DNA from: Arthrospiribacter ruber
GTDB lineage: Bacteria; Bacteroidota; Bacteroidia; Cytophagales; Cyclobacteriaceae
DNA length: 64,000 nucleotides
Reading direction: 5' to 3'
Assembly: GCF_019343195.1 (NCBI RefSeq)
Contig: NZ_RPHB01000013.1
Span: 48,677-112,676, forward strand
Shown here piece after piece: positions 25,841 to 36,398 of this stretch. How positions within the stretch are numbered: the first letter of the stretch is position 1; each line of letters starts with the position of its first letter. Both the position numbers and the translations under genes were made by a program. The notes beneath the pieces are model-generated. The model made no database searches. It saw only the letters and a program-made list of their open reading frames with translations, and was not told the DNA's origin.

Positions 25841-28800
25841 TTAGAATCTAATATTTGCCCCCAGCATCATAGTCCGTGGTCGAGGATAAAATCCTAAATC
25901 CACTCCCGAAGAAAAACTGCTTCCATACCCGATTTCAGGATCCATTCCTTCATATTTGGTAAAGGTGTAGAGGTTGAGCACAGAGGCATATATTCTGACT
26001 TGCCCCAGTTTTTCATTGTTGAGGATCCTGTTGAGGTCGTAACCTAAAGTGATGTTGCTGATTCTTAAAAAATCCCCATCATGTATATACAGATCTGAGA
26101 AGTTTGTCCAGTTTCTGGCATCCTCGGTTACTCTTGGCATCGTATGGGAAGAGCCCGGTCCATGCCATCTGTCCAATATGGCAGTCGTATAGTTGGCGTA
26201 TGGATTGGCATGGTTACGGTAAGTCTGAACAATCTGATTGCCGGCTACCCCGTTTGCCAAAAAGTTGAAATCAAACCCCTTATAATCCGCAGAGAAGGTA
26301 AGGCCAAAGGTATACGCAGGATTTGGATCACCTAACATGACACGGTCCGAGTCATCAATAACTCCATCGCCATTGACATCTACATAACGGACATCACCTG
26401 GTTCGGCATTTGGCTGTATGATGGTCTCTCCTGATCTGTGATCCCTTACCTCTTGCTCTGACTGGAAGATACCATCCGTCTGTAATCCCCAGAAGTAACC
26501 GATAGGGAACCCATTCTGTGCACGATAAAAAGGCATCGAATTGTCAAATAACTGATTTGCCTGGCCATGGATGATACCGTCTCTTGTTGGGATATTTCCT
26601 ACCCGGTTTCTGTTATAGGCTCCATTTACACCAATGCTATAATTTAATTGACCTGCCCGGTTATTATAGGATAAGGCCAACTCAACACCGGTATTTTGAA
26701 CATCCCCACCATTGATAAATGGAGGTGCTGCACCAGCAGTGGATAGGATAGGGGCTTCTATCAGCCAATCCCTTGTGATTTTGTTGTACCAATCAAAATT
26801 CACTGTCAACCTGCCCTGCCATAGCTGTGCGTCTATACCGATGTTTGCCTGTTCGGAGGTTTCCCACAGCAAATCTGTATTCCCTAACCTGCTGGGATAA
26901 GCTCCCGGTACCAAACCCTCTGTTCCTTCACCAGGTCCGAAAAAATAGTTTGTATTGGAAATAGATACCGGAGCCATGAATTGAAAAAATCCAATATTCA
27001 TATTACCTACCTGACCCCAACTTGCACGGAGTTTCAGGAATTCCAAGGTGTTTTCCAATGGAGCCATAAAGGGTTCGTTACTGATCACCCAACCCGCTGA
27101 AATGGAAGGGAAAAAACCAAACCGGTTACCTCTTGCAAATCGGGACGCACCATCAGCACGGTAAGTCAGATTCAGTAGATATGTTTCATTGTAATTGTAA
27201 TTGATTCTTCCAAAATAAGACATCCTGTTATCTGGGTCAGCCGGTCCTCCTCCTAAATTGATGTTGGCCCCATCCACATTGGTAGTATTGGATAACCAGG
27301 CATATTTTAGGTCTTCAATGATTACATCACGGTTACTTGCAAACATGTATGAACCTTGAAACTGAAACATAGAACTTCCTACCATGGTCTCAAAGTTGTG
27401 CTTGTCATTCAGGGAGAAATTGTAGGTCAACAGGTTGTCAAACAGAACAGTTCTACCTTTTCCCATATTTTGGTGAGCACTCGAAAACAATGAAAATGCA
27501 AAGGAAGAAAGTTGATAGGTAGGGGTAAAAGATCTTCCTTCATTTGAATAATAATCCAAACCTACGCTTGTTCGGAACCGGAGATTTTTTATCGGCTCCA
27601 AAACCATGTATACATCCCCAAGAATACGCTGGTTATTGTTAAGGTTTTGGTTCTGATAATACATCAAAGCATAAGGATTGGCTTCGTTTGGATTCCAATC
27701 TGAGTTGCTGTTGTCATAAAAATTCATGTTTTCATCAAACATCGGTACTAGGGGAGAGGTATTAAAGGCACCCCTCAGGGCATTGTTATACTGATCGCCA
27801 ACCCCGACACCTGAAGACTGTCTGTTCGAGATGGTAAGATTTTGTCCGATGGTCAGCACATCATTGTATAAATGATGCTCTGAATTTACGCGGATATTGT
27901 ACCGCTCAAAATTTGAAAGGTCACTCCCCCCCACAATACCTTCTTGCCCGGTATATGCCAGAGAAACCGAATAGATGGAATTTTCACTTCCACCCTGCAA
28001 ACCCAATACATGGTTTTGGTTTACCGCATTGTTGGCAAACATTTCGTCCAACCACATGGTACCCTGTCCAAATTCATTTAATTGATCCTGCGAAAAGTAT
28101 GGACGCCCTCCTGAGTTGATGGCCGCCTCATTCATGATGGTGCCATATTCATAGGCATTGAGCATTTTCGTAGTTCTAGGTGTGTTTTGAACTCCGTAAA
28201 ACATATCATATGTTACGGTAGCTCTTTCTCCTCTCCGGCCTCTGCGGGTAGTCACCAACACCACACCATTGGCAGCCTGGGAACCGTATATGGCAGCTGA
28301 GGCTGCATCCTTTAGGACATCAATCGATTCTATATCAGCTGGGTTGAGATATGAAATGTCATTGGTCAAAACCCCATCCACTACATACAGTGGTGAGGCA
28401 TCTCCTATAGTGCCCAATCCTCTGATAACCACACGCATACTTTCTCCCGGCTGCCCTGAAGTGGCAGATATCTGAACTCCCGGTGCCAGACCTTGTAGGG
28501 CTTCCAGTGGTTGGGTAGTGCTCAGGCTTTTAAGTTTATCCCCATCCACCTGTACTGTTGCACCGGTGACGACTTTCTTTTTCTGTACACCGTAACCAAC
28601 TACTATCACCTCTTCCAGATCACTAAGATCAGGCTCCAAGGTTACATTGATTTCACTCCTGTTGCCAACAGCTACTTCTTGCTTGATATATCCTAAAAAG
28701 GAGTAAACCAATACGGCATTTTCCTGATCTACACTTAAGTTGTAAGTACCATCAATGTCAGTTATTGTACCCTGTCCGGTTCCCCGGACGAGGATGCTCA

Positions 28801-28918
28801 CACCGGGAATAGGCTCTCCCGTGTCACCGTCGGTGACTTGGCCTATTACATTTTGTTGAGCCATTGCTGCCGGCAGCAGCAATAGCCAAGCTAAAATACT
28901 GGCTAAAGTCTTTTTCAT
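25841..28918 (-). CDS. SusC/RagA-family TonB-linked outer-membrane transporter (PUL 1)
   Basis: The 1025-residue transporter has a signal peptide (ending AMAQQN), the carboxypeptidase-like domain (VIGQVTDGDTGEPIPGVSILVRGTGQ, about 23-100), the linker EEVIVVGYGVQKKKVVTGA, and the plug with LQGLAPGVQISATSGQPGESMRVVIRG and IESIDVLKDAASAAIYGSQAANGVVLVTT (about 110-245). A SusC-type barrel follows, ending in aromatic MLGANIRF. It imports oligosaccharides with its SusD partner, powered by TonB. It is encoded 105 bases downstream of the GH31 gene on the same strand. No STN domain is present, so control comes from the HTCS rather than a sigma/FecR pair. Confidence 0.96.
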   Translation of the reverse strand: MKKTLASILAWLLLLPAAMAQQNVIGQVTDGDTGEPIPGVSILVRGTGQGTITDIDGTYNLSVDQENAVLVYSFLGYIKQEVAVGNRSEINVTLEPDLSDLEEVIVVGYGVQKKKVVTGATVQVDGDKLKSLSTTQPLEALQGLAPGVQISATSGQPGESMRVVIRGLGTIGDASPLYVVDGVLTNDISYLNPADIESIDVLKDAASAAIYGSQAANGVVLVTTRRGRRGERATVTYDMFYGVQNTPRTTKMLNAYEYGTIMNEAAINSGGRPYFSQDQLNEFGQGTMWLDEMFANNAVNQNHVLGLQGGSENSIYSVSLAYTGQEGIVGGSDLSNFERYNIRVNSEHHLYNDVLTIGQNLTISNRQSSGVGVGDQYNNALRGAFNTSPLVPMFDENMNFYDNSNSDWNPNEANPYALMYYQNQNLNNNQRILGDVYMVLEPIKNLRFRTSVGLDYYSNEGRSFTPTYQLSSFAFSLFSSAHQNMGKGRTVLFDNLLTYNFSLNDKHNFETMVGSSMFQFQGSYMFASNRDVIIEDLKYAWLSNTTNVDGANINLGGGPADPDNRMSYFGRINYNYNETYLLNLTYRADGASRFARGNRFGFFPSISAGWVISNEPFMAPLENTLEFLKLRASWGQVGNMNIGFFQFMAPVSISNTNYFFGPGEGTEGLVPGAYPSRLGNTDLLWETSEQANIGIDAQLWQGRLTVNFDWYNKITRDWLIEAPILSTAGAAPPFINGGDVQNTGVELALSYNNRAGQLNYSIGVNGAYNRNRVGNIPTRDGIIHGQANQLFDNSMPFYRAQNGFPIGYFWGLQTDGIFQSEQEVRDHRSGETIIQPNAEPGDVRYVDVNGDGVIDDSDRVMLGDPNPAYTFGLTFSADYKGFDFNFLANGVAGNQIVQTYRNHANPYANYTTAILDRWHGPGSSHTMPRVTEDARNWTNFSDLYIHDGDFLRISNITLGYDLNRILNNEKLGQVRIYASVLNLYTFTKYEGMDPEIGYGSSFSSGVDLGFYPRPRTMMLGANIRF

Positions 28919-29023
28919 AGGTTCGTGTTGTGAATTTTTGGTTTATTGCTTATCATTTTGCTTTCTTTCCGCAAAATCCTGCGTTGAATTGGTCTGTTAT
29001 TTTTCATGGGTTATTTGGTTTAT

Positions 29024-31873
29024 TTAATTGTTTAGTTTAATCGAAAGTGCTTCTCCGGTATAGCTGAAACTGAAGTCAGGGATTTGGTCAAAATCCAGTG
29101 GCTTGGGTTTGTCCCGGTCTATGACTATTACTTTGAAATCAATTTTGTCCACTCTGTTTTGATGTTTTTTGCCAACCCTTTCATTTATTTTCAGCGTTTT
29201 ATCCTGCTCACTGTAAGAAATAAGTATTTTATCAAACTGGCCATTTTCATAGGCATAGTCAGTATGTCCGTCGTCATACAGGCAGAATTCCCCATCATTA
29301 CCCGCATAAACAAAGAGGAGAATTTCATCTTGCATGCGCTCAGCGGTGTGGAAAATTTCGGATCCAAATGGGATGATTGCACCCGCTTTTATAAAGAGAG
29401 GCATGCGCTCATAAGGGGCCTCTGCTGTAATTGTCTGCTCACCTTCTAAAAATTTTCCTGAGTACATGTCGTACCAACCGGCATGTTTTGGAAGATATAC
29501 GGCTTTGGTATTTGCCTGATAGACAGTCACTGGAGTCACCATAATTGATGGTCCAAACATGTATTGGTTACCGATATCACGGACCTTCGGGTCTTTAAAA
29601 TCCATTACCAAGGGACGCATGATCGTATTGTCTTCATGATAAACAGCCCCTGTTATGCTATAGATATATGGCATCAAACGATATCTCAGCTTGTTGTAAT
29701 AAAGCATGGACTGATAAGCAGGGTGTTCTTCCGGGGCAATATTGTAGATTTCACGATGTGGATATTGTCCATGAGCCCTAAACAGGGGGGTAAATGCTCC
29801 AAATTGAGTCCAGCGTGTATTCAGTTCCCTCCATTCATCCAATGCGTCCCCTTCAGGATGTGGTCTATCATACTTATCTTCCACAAAAAAACCTCCTATA
29901 TCCGTTGTCCAATAAGGGAGACCTGATAGAGAAAAGTTTAACCCTCCTGCAATTTGTCTTTCCATTTCATCAAAACGGCTGGCTATATCGCCACTCCAGG
30001 TTGCAGCGCTATAGCGTTGAATGCCTGCAAATGCCGATCTCGTCAGGATAAATACACGTTGGTCAGGTGCTGCTTTTCTTTGCCCTTCGTAGATGCCTTT
30101 GGCATTGACCAGGGAATAGGCATTGAAAAATGCCGTGGAAGACCCCAGGGCAGTTGGGTCCATCAATGTTTTTCTCTGACTTATAGAAGCATTGGAGTGG
30201 ATATCAGGCTCAGTTGCATCCAGCCACCAGGCATCAATTCCTATGCTGAACAGCCGCTTGTTCAACTGGTCCCAAAACATGGACCTTGCGGCTGGATTAA
30301 AGGCATCATAAAATGTGGAAACATAACCTTCTCCTATCCAGTCTTTCTGCTGATTTACAATGTTTTGCCGGTAAAGCATGCCCTTTTCATCCATTACCCG
30401 ATTGTTGTCAATTCCTTCATAGAATTTTGGCCAAACACTGATCATTATCCTGGCATTCAGGTCATGTACTTCCTTGATCATTGCCTCTGGATCCGGAAAC
30501 CGATCCTTGTCAAATTCGTGACTTCCCCATGCATCTTCTTCCCAGTAGGACCAATCCTGTACTATATTGTCGAGCGGGATTTGTTTTTCCCGGAAATTTC
30601 TGACTGTTTCCAACAACTCTTCCTGGGTCTTATAGCGCTCCCTGCTTTGCCAAAATCCCATCACCCATTTAGGCATAATCTTGGCCTTGCCAGTAAGTGT
30701 TCTATAGCCTGAAATAACATCATCCATCTCCTCACCATAAATGAAGTAATAGTCCAGGTATTCACCTGCTTCAGAAGCAAATCCAAATAAATCCTCTTCC
30801 TTGCCTTCCAAAGGTTTTAAATAGCTGAGGTCTAGAAATGATTGATCAGACTCAGGTATCCATTCTATTTTTACTGCAGTGGCAGTACTGGATAAATCAT
30901 AATCAAATTCCTCAAAACCCGGATTCCAGCTTTCTCTCCAGGTATCCATCAAGACTTGGTTATTCATGGTGATTTTGATGTAGCCGGAGTAGATGAGCTT
31001 AAAAGTATGGATCCCTACATGCTCAGGAGTGATATAGCCTGTCCAGGTCACAGCACCACGGTGCTGGTCAAATTCCGGCAGGTTTTTCAATGAAGGTAGG
31101 TCTGTATAGGCAATTGTGCTTTCAAGTCTTTCTAATCCTTTTGTAGGATTGCTGCGATCGGAAGCATAAATGGCTTTGAGGCCCTTAGCATCATCCTCCA
31201 GTCCCGGTTGTAGGGTTAATTTGGAAATAGGTTCCGGAATCCGTGTGTCCCCAAATTTGGTGATTGAATTATTGTCCCAAAGCAAACCGTATTGGTTGGT
31301 GGAAATCATAAAAGGTACTACAGCCACACCATTGTATTGGGTGAGATCAACATGTCTGTCCCGATAATTGAACAGTCCGGCCTGATGTTGGCCTAAACCA
31401 TATATTCCCTCTGCTTCATTTTTTTGAAAATGCTGAGAGAAGCTAGAGTAGCTGTTTTCTTCAGTTGATGCAGAATCAAAGCGCCGGCCTCCTCCGGTTT
31501 TTTCCTTAAGGATGATTTTTCCCGAAGGATCTTTGAAAAGTATCTCGGCAGTTTTCAAATTGACATGGGCAGTGACTTTATCAGTCCACATGCGTAAGGT
31601 GTCAGCATCTATTTCATGCTGCCAGTTTGCCTCATAAGACAAATCCTCTTTGACCATTAAACTATTGGTCTCTTTAAATTCAGACTTCGAAGTAGCCGAA
31701 ACACGGAAGATTTCTGAAGTGACAGCTTCCAGACGGAGAACTTTGGTGCCGTCTGGGGCAGCTTCAAAACGTATGACAAGACCCTTATCTGTCACCGTAA
31801 TATGATCATTGGCCAGAACAAGGTTGGATGTGAATATCACCAATCCAGATAGCAGGAAGTAAAAAAGCTTCAT
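29024..31873 (-). CDS. Glycoside hydrolase family 31 enzyme with PA14 insert (alpha-xylosidase/alpha-glucosidase type)
   Basis: The 949-residue secreted enzyme starts with a signal peptide (ending LVLA). An N-terminal GH31 beta-sandwich (about 30-230) is interrupted by a PA14 domain (about 260-355: AVTWTGYITPEHVGIHTFKL, YSGYIKITMNNQVLMDTW). A TIM barrel then carries the nucleophile D552 in WWLDATEPD and the acid/base D629 in TWSGDI, and C-terminal beta domains end the protein. A PA14 insert between the N-domain and barrel is known from Bacteroidota GH31 alpha-xylosidases that act on xyloglucan oligosaccharides, so that is the favoured activity; alpha-glucosidase is the alternative. It is flanked by the HTCS regulator and the SusC gene and is the only glycosidase of this locus. 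Confidence 0.9.
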   Translation of the reverse strand: MKLFYFLLSGLVIFTSNLVLANDHITVTDKGLVIRFEAAPDGTKVLRLEAVTSEIFRVSATSKSEFKETNSLMVKEDLSYEANWQHEIDADTLRMWTDKVTAHVNLKTAEILFKDPSGKIILKEKTGGGRRFDSASTEENSYSSFSQHFQKNEAEGIYGLGQHQAGLFNYRDRHVDLTQYNGVAVVPFMISTNQYGLLWDNNSITKFGDTRIPEPISKLTLQPGLEDDAKGLKAIYASDRSNPTKGLERLESTIAYTDLPSLKNLPEFDQHRGAVTWTGYITPEHVGIHTFKLIYSGYIKITMNNQVLMDTWRESWNPGFEEFDYDLSSTATAVKIEWIPESDQSFLDLSYLKPLEGKEEDLFGFASEAGEYLDYYFIYGEEMDDVISGYRTLTGKAKIMPKWVMGFWQSRERYKTQEELLETVRNFREKQIPLDNIVQDWSYWEEDAWGSHEFDKDRFPDPEAMIKEVHDLNARIMISVWPKFYEGIDNNRVMDEKGMLYRQNIVNQQKDWIGEGYVSTFYDAFNPAARSMFWDQLNKRLFSIGIDAWWLDATEPDIHSNASISQRKTLMDPTALGSSTAFFNAYSLVNAKGIYEGQRKAAPDQRVFILTRSAFAGIQRYSAATWSGDIASRFDEMERQIAGGLNFSLSGLPYWTTDIGGFFVEDKYDRPHPEGDALDEWRELNTRWTQFGAFTPLFRAHGQYPHREIYNIAPEEHPAYQSMLYYNKLRYRLMPYIYSITGAVYHEDNTIMRPLVMDFKDPKVRDIGNQYMFGPSIMVTPVTVYQANTKAVYLPKHAGWYDMYSGKFLEGEQTITAEAPYERMPLFIKAGAIIPFGSEIFHTAERMQDEILLFVYAGNDGEFCLYDDGHTDYAYENGQFDKILISYSEQDKTLKINERVGKKHQNRVDKIDFKVIVIDRDKPKPLDFDQIPDFSFSYTGEALSIKLNN

Positions 31874-32007
31874 AAGAAATTTTGGGTTATTGATAATGTT
31901 AATTATTGTCCCAAAACTGGAAAAAATGTGATAGATGAAGGGTTCTAAATGTTAAGAATAGGGGGTTCTGAGGTTAAAAAGGTAAAAATTTGTTAAAAAA
32001 ATACAAT

Positions 32008-35000
32008 TTAATCTGTGTTTGGGGAGTTTTTGAAATTCGCAAGTTGGCTGGATAAAAAATCACTTGGGGTATAACCATAAGTTGACTTAAAAGACTTACT
32101 GTAAACTTTTGGGCTGTTAAAACCTACTGCATATGCAATTTCCGCGATAGACAGTTTACTTTTTTCCAAATATTGAATACTTCTTTTAAGTCTCATGTCC
32201 CGGATAAATTCCTGTGGCGTCATGCCTGTCAATGCAGTGAGTTTATTGTACAGATGTACTCTGCTCATGGCCATATTGTCACTCAATTGCTTTACGTTGA
32301 ACTCAGGGTTTTCAAGAAATTTCTCTACTATTTCAGTTACTTTATAGACAAATTTTTGATCCTCAGAATCTATAATGATATCCTTCGCGCTGACTTTGAC
32401 TTTTTTTGCCAGCGTATTTTTCAGATTTTGTTGTTCCTGAATAAGGTTTTTTATTCGTGAGTTTAATACCTGATAATTGAAGGGCTTTGTGATATAATCA
32501 TTGGCACCTATATCCATACTCTGAAGCCTTCTCTCATTGTCTGTAAAGGCAGTCAACAGGATAAAAGGTATGTGCGAGGTTCGTGGATCATTTTTTACCT
32601 TTCTACAAAAGGAAATACCATTTACCTCAGGCATCATCAAATCACTTAATATCAGATCAGGGGAAAAAGCAAGCGTTTTTTTCCAGCCTTCTTTACCGTT
32701 ACTTGCCTCTATTACCTGAAAATCTTCCTGAAGGTATTCAATCAAAAATGCCCTAAAATCAGGATTGTCTTCAGCCACCAGGATTTTCACTTTGTTTTCA
32801 CCCAAGGTGCTGGACAGAGCAATGGGTTCTTCCGCCGGTACTGGTGTGACAACAGCATTCAATGGAAGGGAAACGTAAAAAGTCGTGCCTACACCCACCT
32901 TACTTTCAAAATGGATAGAACCGCCATGAAGATCTACATATTCTTTTGTTATCGCAAGACCAATACCACTTCCCCTCGTGTTGGTCAGGTGTTTGTGGGA
33001 TTCGACCTGATAAAACCTTTCGAAAAGCCGGGCTTGGTCGTGTGCCGGAATACCCACTCCACTATCTGCTACGCATAATGTCAATATTGATCTTCCATCT
33101 ATATTCTCAGAGATTTTTGTTTTTACAGAGACTGTACCTGAATCTGCAGTAAATTTAAAAGAATTGGAAAGTAGATTGAAAATGATTTTTTCCAGCTTAT
33201 CCATATCAAAAGAAGTGTAATAGGACAGAGGCGTCAATTGATATTCAAATTTGATACCCTGTCTTTCAGAAATTCCATAAAAGGAATTCATCAAATCCTT
33301 GATAAAAGCCATTAAATCACCTTCCAGCAAGTTGAGGCCTTCTTCTTCCTGTTCCAATTTCTTAAAATCAAGTATTTGATCAGTAAGTTTTAGAATGCGG
33401 TTGGCATTTTTGTATATCAATTGATATTGTTTCTTATTGGGGCTTTCTTTTTCAGAACTTAGCAGTTTCTCAATAGGGGCCAGGATAAGCGATATGGGAG
33501 TACGGAATTCATGACTAAGATTGGTGAGAAATCTGATTTTTAGCTTGTCCAGTTCATGAAGTTGTTGTGCTTCCCGTCGTTCTTGTTCGATTTGAAACTT
33601 TGCATTGGCACGGCTCAAAATCAATCTCCTTGAAAAATACAAAACACCCAACAACATAACAGCATACATGAAATAAGCCCAACCAGTCTGGTAAAAAGGT
33701 GGCAGGATCTGTATGGCCAAAGTTGCACTCGTCTCCTTGAATTGACCAGATGGATTTGCAGCACTTATTTCAAGTAGGTATTTCCCCGGGTTGAGGTTTG
33801 TGTAGACGGCTCTTCGGTTTTTGTTGTCGCTTTCTTGCCAGCTATTCTCAAAGCCTTTTAACCTGTACCGGTATTTTGAATTGGAGTTTTTAAGAAAATC
33901 CAAACTGGTAAATCCAACAGAAAAACTGTTTTCACCGGGTTTAAGGACTATTTTATCGATATAATTGATGTCTTGGCCCAGCAATGTTCTCCCATTGACT
34001 GTTTCCCCTATTCTCAGTTTATTATTGAACAATTCAAAATCGGAAAACACCACTTTGGGTTGGGAAAGAGCATCTTCAAATTGACCGGGATCCACTATAT
34101 AGATCCCATGGGTGCCTCCAAAGACCAATTCCCCTTTGCTGGATACCGCGGCGGCATTTTCATTAAATCCAGTGTATAAAAGTCCTTGATCGGCATTGAA
34201 AGCCTGGATGGTGATTTTGCTTTCTGTCATCAAATTCCGAACCACGCTCAATCCATGTGGTGTGCTCAACCAAAGTTCATTTTGATGATACAAAAGTGAA
34301 AGTACATTGGAATGGGGAAGTCCGTCTGCTACACTGAAATTGGAAATGTTTTTGTTTTCTGAAATAAAAGTAAGGCCGCCCCGGCTACCTACACACATAA
34401 TGCCTGAAGGACCTGATTTGATATCCATGATAAAATCATGAGCTAACCCATCGGCCTCGCTGAGGTGTTCAACCTGTCCCGATTCAGGATAAATGATATC
34501 TATCCCGGCAGTCCCACCGATCCATATTCTCCCATTATCATCCTCTTCAATGGCAGATATATATGTATTGTTGTTCAATTCATGCCCGTCCTTTAATTCC
34601 AGACTTGAAAAAGTCATTGTCTCCGGATCAAATAAGAATATACCTTCGGTTAGTGTCCCTAGCCATATTCTTCCCTTAGAATCCTCAAAGAGTTCCCAGA
34701 TACTCATGTCCGGAAGGTTCACAGTCTCCTGGTCATAAACCGTAAGTTTTCCTTTTTCCAGTTTAATCAAACCACCAAGATAAGTGCCCGCCCAAAGCCT
34801 TTGTTTGCTGTCATAAAGGAGAGAAACGATGATATCACTTTGCATTTCCGGGAAATTAGAACTGTCGAATAACTGGATGGAATCGGAGTTTGTATCAAAA
34901 TAGAGTATTCCTTTTCCATTGGTCCCGGCAAACCAGTTCCCCTTGTGATCTTCTGAAAATGAGTTGATATCATTAAAAGGGAGTTTGTAATTGCCCCTTT

Positions 35001-36048
35001 CCTGATCGCTAAGATGATAAAAGCGAAGGGATTTTTCATGAAAGAAGCTCACTGCATTTTTATACGTTCCTACCCAGACAAAGTCATCCCTATCTTTATA
35101 AATAGTATAGATACTGTTACCTGAGAGTCCTGTTTGACTATTGGCTGTCAGGTAAGCTATTTCATCTTGGCCTTCAGTGATGATATTAATTCCTCCATGA
35201 TCCGTACCTACCCAGATTTCGCCTTTTTTGATTTCTTCAACTGATCTTACAAGGTTGCTGCTTAAGGTGTACCCTGGGGTTTCTGTTGTGAAATGTTGCC
35301 ATTCCTTGTCTTGGTAGCAATACAAACCTGAGTTTTCTTCTGGGAGATAAATCCAAACCCGCCCACTTGAATCTATTTTTAATTGATATGCCTTGTCCCC
35401 ATCCGTTTGCTGGTATAAAGTACTGTCGATTTCGGTAATTTCCTGAAGATGAAGGTTGTAAGTTAAGAGTACTCCATCACTTTTTATGGCCCAAAGTTCA
35501 TGGCCATAAGTTCCCATATCACTTAACTTATAGGAAGTAAATGAAGGGATTGTTTCAGCTTTTTGTTTTATCGCATTCCATCTTGCCAAGCCATGATCAG
35601 TCAAAAACCAGGTATTATCAAGGTTTTTAATGCTATGTACCTGCTGGCCTTCGAGTCCCCATCTCCTTGAATATTTTGAATAATCTCTTGAAAAAGTCTG
35701 AGTAGTCGGGTCATAAAAATTTATTCCCAGTTCAGTTTTGACACACAACCTTCCCAATGGATCAGTGAAAAGTTCAAGAATCATATTATTATCCAGGGTA
35801 GTGGAATCATTTGATTTGTGTTCGAAAACCTTGACTGTGTGTCCATCATATCTATTGAGTCCTGCGGCTGTCCCTATCCACATGTATCCTGTTGTGTCCT
35901 TCAAAAAGGTGTTCACCTGCATATGCGAAACCCCATCTTTAATCCCCAGGGAAGAAAATCTAATTTGGTCAGTTTGTCCAATTGACCACACTGACTTACA
36001 CAGTAAAAATGACCCTACTGCTAATAAAGCAATTAAATATTTGCGCAT
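32008..36048 (-). CDS. Hybrid two-component system sensor/regulator (HTCS)
   Basis: The 1346-residue protein fuses all parts of a two-component system. It has a signal peptide; two seven-bladed propellers of Reg_prop repeats (about 30-710, e.g. GYMWIGTAAGLNRYDG, GRIWLGTLTEGIFLFD); a Y_Y_Y domain (RYRLKGFENSWQE, about 730-800); and a membrane helix (WAYFMYAVMLLGVLYF). Next come a HisKA domain with H846 in LSHEFRTP, a HATPase with GSGIGLAITKEYVD, a receiver with D1136 in ILSDLMMPEVNG, and an AraC-type DNA-binding domain with TALTGMTPQEFIRDMRLKRS. Such proteins sense a specific oligosaccharide in the periplasm and activate the neighbouring PUL. It lies 134 bases upstream of the GH31 gene, on the same strand. 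Confidence 0.96.
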   Translation of the reverse strand: MRKYLIALLAVGSFLLCKSVWSIGQTDQIRFSSLGIKDGVSHMQVNTFLKDTTGYMWIGTAAGLNRYDGHTVKVFEHKSNDSTTLDNNMILELFTDPLGRLCVKTELGINFYDPTTQTFSRDYSKYSRRWGLEGQQVHSIKNLDNTWFLTDHGLARWNAIKQKAETIPSFTSYKLSDMGTYGHELWAIKSDGVLLTYNLHLQEITEIDSTLYQQTDGDKAYQLKIDSSGRVWIYLPEENSGLYCYQDKEWQHFTTETPGYTLSSNLVRSVEEIKKGEIWVGTDHGGINIITEGQDEIAYLTANSQTGLSGNSIYTIYKDRDDFVWVGTYKNAVSFFHEKSLRFYHLSDQERGNYKLPFNDINSFSEDHKGNWFAGTNGKGILYFDTNSDSIQLFDSSNFPEMQSDIIVSLLYDSKQRLWAGTYLGGLIKLEKGKLTVYDQETVNLPDMSIWELFEDSKGRIWLGTLTEGIFLFDPETMTFSSLELKDGHELNNNTYISAIEEDDNGRIWIGGTAGIDIIYPESGQVEHLSEADGLAHDFIMDIKSGPSGIMCVGSRGGLTFISENKNISNFSVADGLPHSNVLSLLYHQNELWLSTPHGLSVVRNLMTESKITIQAFNADQGLLYTGFNENAAAVSSKGELVFGGTHGIYIVDPGQFEDALSQPKVVFSDFELFNNKLRIGETVNGRTLLGQDINYIDKIVLKPGENSFSVGFTSLDFLKNSNSKYRYRLKGFENSWQESDNKNRRAVYTNLNPGKYLLEISAANPSGQFKETSATLAIQILPPFYQTGWAYFMYAVMLLGVLYFSRRLILSRANAKFQIEQERREAQQLHELDKLKIRFLTNLSHEFRTPISLILAPIEKLLSSEKESPNKKQYQLIYKNANRILKLTDQILDFKKLEQEEEGLNLLEGDLMAFIKDLMNSFYGISERQGIKFEYQLTPLSYYTSFDMDKLEKIIFNLLSNSFKFTADSGTVSVKTKISENIDGRSILTLCVADSGVGIPAHDQARLFERFYQVESHKHLTNTRGSGIGLAITKEYVDLHGGSIHFESKVGVGTTFYVSLPLNAVVTPVPAEEPIALSSTLGENKVKILVAEDNPDFRAFLIEYLQEDFQVIEASNGKEGWKKTLAFSPDLILSDLMMPEVNGISFCRKVKNDPRTSHIPFILLTAFTDNERRLQSMDIGANDYITKPFNYQVLNSRIKNLIQEQQNLKNTLAKKVKVSAKDIIIDSEDQKFVYKVTEIVEKFLENPEFNVKQLSDNMAMSRVHLYNKLTALTGMTPQEFIRDMRLKRSIQYLEKSKLSIAEIAYAVGFNSPKVYSKSFKSTYGYTPSDFLSSQLANFKNSPNTD

Positions 36049-36258
36049 TGTTAACTCCTGCTAATCTTTTAATACACCAACGACTGGATTAGCCCATCTT
36101 GTTGTAAAGATACAAAACATCTTAACCACAAATAAATTAGTGGATTGGGTTCTGGTTCTGAAGCCTGGATCTTTGTCCCTATATGACTGTATTGGAGATC
36201 ACCTCTCTAGGGAATACAATGTTGTGTTTCTTTGAATTAAACACTTATTTGATTTACA

Positions 36259-36384
36259 GGAGCACGCAAATCAAGCTGGATCATTGAATAAGCTTGCACC
36301 TGCTTAAAAAGAAAATACTTGTTAAATTGGAATTCATCATAATGCAAAGAATTTATTCTCCAGATGGCGTTTTTCAGCACGCCC
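36259..36384 (+). mobile_element. MITE, right-half remnant (copy 3)
   Basis: This 126-base segment matches the second half of the element at 12647-12909, from GGAGCACG through GCACCTGCTTAAAAAG to the terminal TTTTTCAGCACGCCC. The left half and left terminal repeat are missing. The base string after the end is TAAATA, but the expected duplicate is not found on the left, as expected after deletion. The 36049-36258 stretch upstream holds the HTCS leader and no gene. Confidence 0.8.
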
Positions 36385-36398
36385 TAAATAAAGTCTGT

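Noticed and set aside
29954..30712. 252-codon plus-strand open frame
   Set aside because: It lies entirely antisense to the GH31 catalytic domain, whose motifs are intact; composition is that of a shadow frame.
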